Source: Sphingobacterium thalpophilum (GTDB lineage: Bacteria; Bacteroidota; Bacteroidia; Sphingobacteriales; Sphingobacteriaceae). From it: 64,000 nucleotides of DNA. Both the position numbers and the translations under genes were made by a program. The stretch spans positions 4,898,001-4,962,000 of the forward strand of contig NZ_LR590484.1 in NCBI RefSeq assembly GCF_901482695.1. Direction: 5' to 3'. The notes beneath the pieces were generated by a model. The model did no database searches, had not been told where the DNA came from, and saw nothing but the letters and a program-made list of their open reading frames with translations. This document shows, piece after piece, positions 62,203-64,000 of this stretch (positions are counted from its first letter, which is position 1; each line of letters starts with the position of its first letter).

Positions 62203-63642
62203 ATGTATAAAGTGGCAATGTATAATACGATAAAAACACTGCTGTCCCACGGGAAGTCGATTCGTGAGATAGCCTCGGAACTTGGGATGTGCCGCAAGAC
62301 CGTTTCACGCATCCAGAAATCGCTGGCCCGTGGGCTTGAAGAACCCTTGCCCCAGATAAGGCCAAAGCGGCTTGACGATTATCTGGAAGATATCCGGGAA
62401 TATAGGGACAAGGGGCTGAGCGCGGTACTCATCCACCAGCGGCTTCGGGACCGACATGGGCTGGATGTATCCTACCCGAGTGTGGCCAGGAGCATTGAGA
62501 GACTAAAGAAACAGGAAGTATATGTACCGTTGCACAGCGACCCGGGAGAGGAAGGGCAGGTAGACTTCGGCTATCTGGGTATCTTTCGACGGAACGGGCG
62601 TCCTGTCAAGGTATGGGTCTTTTCCATGGTTCTCTCCCATAGCCGGTACAGCTTCTATAAGCTGGTTACCAGTCAACGTGTGGATGAATTCTTGGATTGC
62701 CATATCAAAGCTTTCGAGTATTTCGGCGGGGTTCCCCGTACGGTCAAACTTGACAACCTGAAGTCCGGAGTGACCACTCCGGACCTGTATGAACCGGAGC
62801 TGCAGCGGCAATATTCGGAATTTCTATCCTACTATGGGTGCGCGGGGATTGCCTGCCGTCCCCGCAGGCCGCAGGATAAGGGAAAGGTAGAATCTTCGAT
62901 CAAATATGTAAAGAACAATTTCCTGAAGGGCTTTGAAGGTAACAGTTACCACGATCTGCTTTGCGGACTAAAGGTCTGGAACGAAGAAACCTGTAATAAG
63001 CGTGTCCACGGCACCACGCGGCGTGTACCACTGGCGATGTTCCAGCAAAGCGAAAAGCCGGCACTGATGGACCTTCCGCTGCTCCGGTACGAGATTCTGG
63101 AAGTCGGCTCCAGAAAGGTCACGCGGCTGGCACATGTCAGCTACCGCCATAATTACTACTCGGTACCGTCTACCTACGCCGGTAAGACCGTCAGACTGGA
63201 GAGTAACGGCACCTGTTTGAAAATATTTGACGGGAGCATCCAGATAGCGGTCCATCAGGTCAGCGGGCAGATCGGTATGTACGTTTCCCGCCAGGAACAT
63301 CGACCAGAATACAAAAAGAACGTAAGCAGGGAGGAATACCAACATCAGATGGCCGGAATTGGCCCCTACACGGCACGTTTCTTTGAGCATCTTGTGGCCG
63401 CGGTTCCTACCCATTGGGGCCCCATGACCCGTGGGGTCCTTAAACTAAGGAAGCGGTTTACCGACCAGCAGATTGACCTTTCGTGCAAACGTGCGCTCCA
63501 CTTCAGGGCGTTCAGCTACCAGCAGGTCAAACGGATATGCGAGAACGAGCTGTACCAGCAGAACTATGACGAGCCGGTCCCGATGGCCTATTCCTGTGAA
63601 TACGAACACGAACTGGGTCTATATGACCGTTTAACAAACTAA
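62203..63642 (+). CDS. istA: IstA-type transposase (element 2)
   Basis: 479 residues. N-terminal HTH (LLSHGKSIREIASELGMCRKTVSRIQ), rve integrase core with Asp in GQVDFGYLGIF, Asp in VKLDNLKSG and Glu in KGKVESSIKYVKNNF, and the C-terminal Mu-type domain with YRHNYYSVPSTYAGKTVRL. Complete. It cuts and joins element ends in concert with the IstB helper ATPase encoded 16 bases downstream. Confidence 0.93.
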   Translation: MYKVAMYNTIKTLLSHGKSIREIASELGMCRKTVSRIQKSLARGLEEPLPQIRPKRLDDYLEDIREYRDKGLSAVLIHQRLRDRHGLDVSYPSVARSIERLKKQEVYVPLHSDPGEEGQVDFGYLGIFRRNGRPVKVWVFSMVLSHSRYSFYKLVTSQRVDEFLDCHIKAFEYFGGVPRTVKLDNLKSGVTTPDLYEPELQRQYSEFLSYYGCAGIACRPRRPQDKGKVESSIKYVKNNFLKGFEGNSYHDLLCGLKVWNEETCNKRVHGTTRRVPLAMFQQSEKPALMDLPLLRYEILEVGSRKVTRLAHVSYRHNYYSVPSTYAGKTVRLESNGTCLKIFDGSIQIAVHQVSGQIGMYVSRQEHRPEYKKNVSREEYQHQMAGIGPYTARFFEHLVAAVPTHWGPMTRGVLKLRKRFTDQQIDLSCKRALHFRAFSYQQVKRICENELYQQNYDEPVPMAYSCEYEHELGLYDRLTN

Positions 63643-63658
63643 TATAAATAAATATAAT

Positions 63659-64000
63659 ATGGAAACATTATTGGCAAGCCTACGCCACCTAAAATTGGCC
63701 ACGATGGCCCAAAACCTGGAAATGAGAAACAGACATGCCCTGGAAAAACAGATCAGCTATCTGGAATTCCTCGAGCTGCTCGTTGAAGATGAAACGGTCA
63801 AACGACAGGCCAATGGTTACCAGTCCCGGCTAAAAGAATCCCGTCTGGATACCCAAAAGATACTTGATAGCTATGACCTGACTTACCAACCTGGACTCGA
63901 CAGAAGACAGTTGTCCGATCTGGCATCGTGCAGGTTCATCGAACAACGCTCCAACGCCATATTCATGGGCAAACCCGGAGTGGGAAAGACTCATCTGGCA
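63659..64000 (+). CDS. istB: IstB-type helper ATPase (element 2), partial at window end
   Basis: 114 codons from ATG 63659 up to the last base. METLLASLRHLKLATMAQNLEMRNRHAL at the start (split by sense), then FLELLVEDE and the Walker A GKPGVGKTHLA at the very edge. Normal IstB proteins are about 245 residues, so half of it is missing only because the window stops. Confidence 0.9.
   Translation, partial: METLLASLRHLKLATMAQNLEMRNRHALEKQISYLEFLELLVEDETVKRQANGYQSRLKESRLDTQKILDSYDLTYQPGLDRRQLSDLASCRFIEQRSNAIFMGKPGVGKTHLA

Larger units (their letters stand above)
62100..64000 (+). mobile_element. IS21-family element 2, running off the window
   Basis: Starts with TG at 62100 and has two exact copies of TAATTCTCATTAAAA (62103-62117 and 62127-62141), the repeated binding sites at the left end of an IS21-type element. 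istA and istB follow on the plus strand. It is inserted in istA of element 1 and is different in sequence from it. The right end is beyond 64000, so the target duplication cannot be checked. Confidence 0.85.

Noticed and set aside
1..64000. CRISPR arrays, tRNA and rRNA genes
   Set aside because: I looked for regularly spaced repeats, tRNA T-loop/anticodon patterns and rRNA signatures on both strands and found none that I can support.

Overview
The window looks like a chromosomal stretch of a Bacteroidota bacterium, most probably Sphingobacteriaceae (Sphingobacterium-like). The signs are a SusC/SusD outer-membrane pair, many AraC-type regulators, AT-rich intergenic DNA with few Shine-Dalgarno sequences, and insertion sequences typical of the phylum. 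The species call is an inference from gene style, not from a marker gene. I saw no rRNA, tRNA or CRISPR array.

Layout. 0.1-9.8 kb: secreted or membrane accessory genes (serine hydrolase, membrane AraC regulator, a two-repeat secreted protein, DUF4350-like protein, SMP-30-like lactonase, DUF4932 metalloprotease), the repair protein Ada and a decayed MFS exporter. Two of these genes carry in-frame TAA stops. 9.9-21.3 kb: a dense block of oxidoreductases (NmrA-like, aldo/keto reductase, quinone oxidoreductase, two SDRs, aldehyde dehydrogenase) and SnoaL-like proteins, interleaved with four AraC regulators and one HxlR regulator. 21.4-22.8 kb: a small membrane protein and an Rpn/PD-(D/E)XK protein.

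23.1-33.9 kb: a coherent, visibly G+C-richer sialic-acid utilisation locus. It holds SusC/SusD import proteins, a FadR-type GntR regulator, an exo-sialidase, N-acetylneuraminate lyase, NanM-type mutarotase, an MFS sialate transporter and the deleted remnant of a sialate O-acetylesterase. Copies of one palindrome, ATGTAGTACAT, sit before susC and the sialidase gene, with a variant before the regulator gene. This suggests autoregulated control by the GntR protein.

34.1-41.7 kb: a toxin-antitoxin and helicase island. An antitoxin/zeta-toxin-like pair plus a lipoprotein gene is present intact on the left and again, degraded, on the right. A 909-residue DEAH helicase with a C-terminal membrane segment and a second zeta-like pair lie between or inside the copies. 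41.8-47.3 kb: ordinary accessory genes (SDR, AraC, CPBP protease, NIF-type phosphatase, DUF4241 lipoprotein, GNAT).

47.4-64.0 kb: a graveyard and defence island. It contains fragments of a Thg1-like gene, a C39-like domain, a GT25 glycosyltransferase cut by an IS256-type remnant, and a YbjQ-like gene. Then comes a complete Qat anti-phage operon (qatABCD) whose ATPase gene qatA is split by an IS3-family element, with a 4-bp target duplication that restores the frame when removed. Downstream is a nested pile: a dead IS21-type element, an ISL3-type element inside its terminal repeats, and a second, apparently intact IS21-type element inside its istA that runs off the window.
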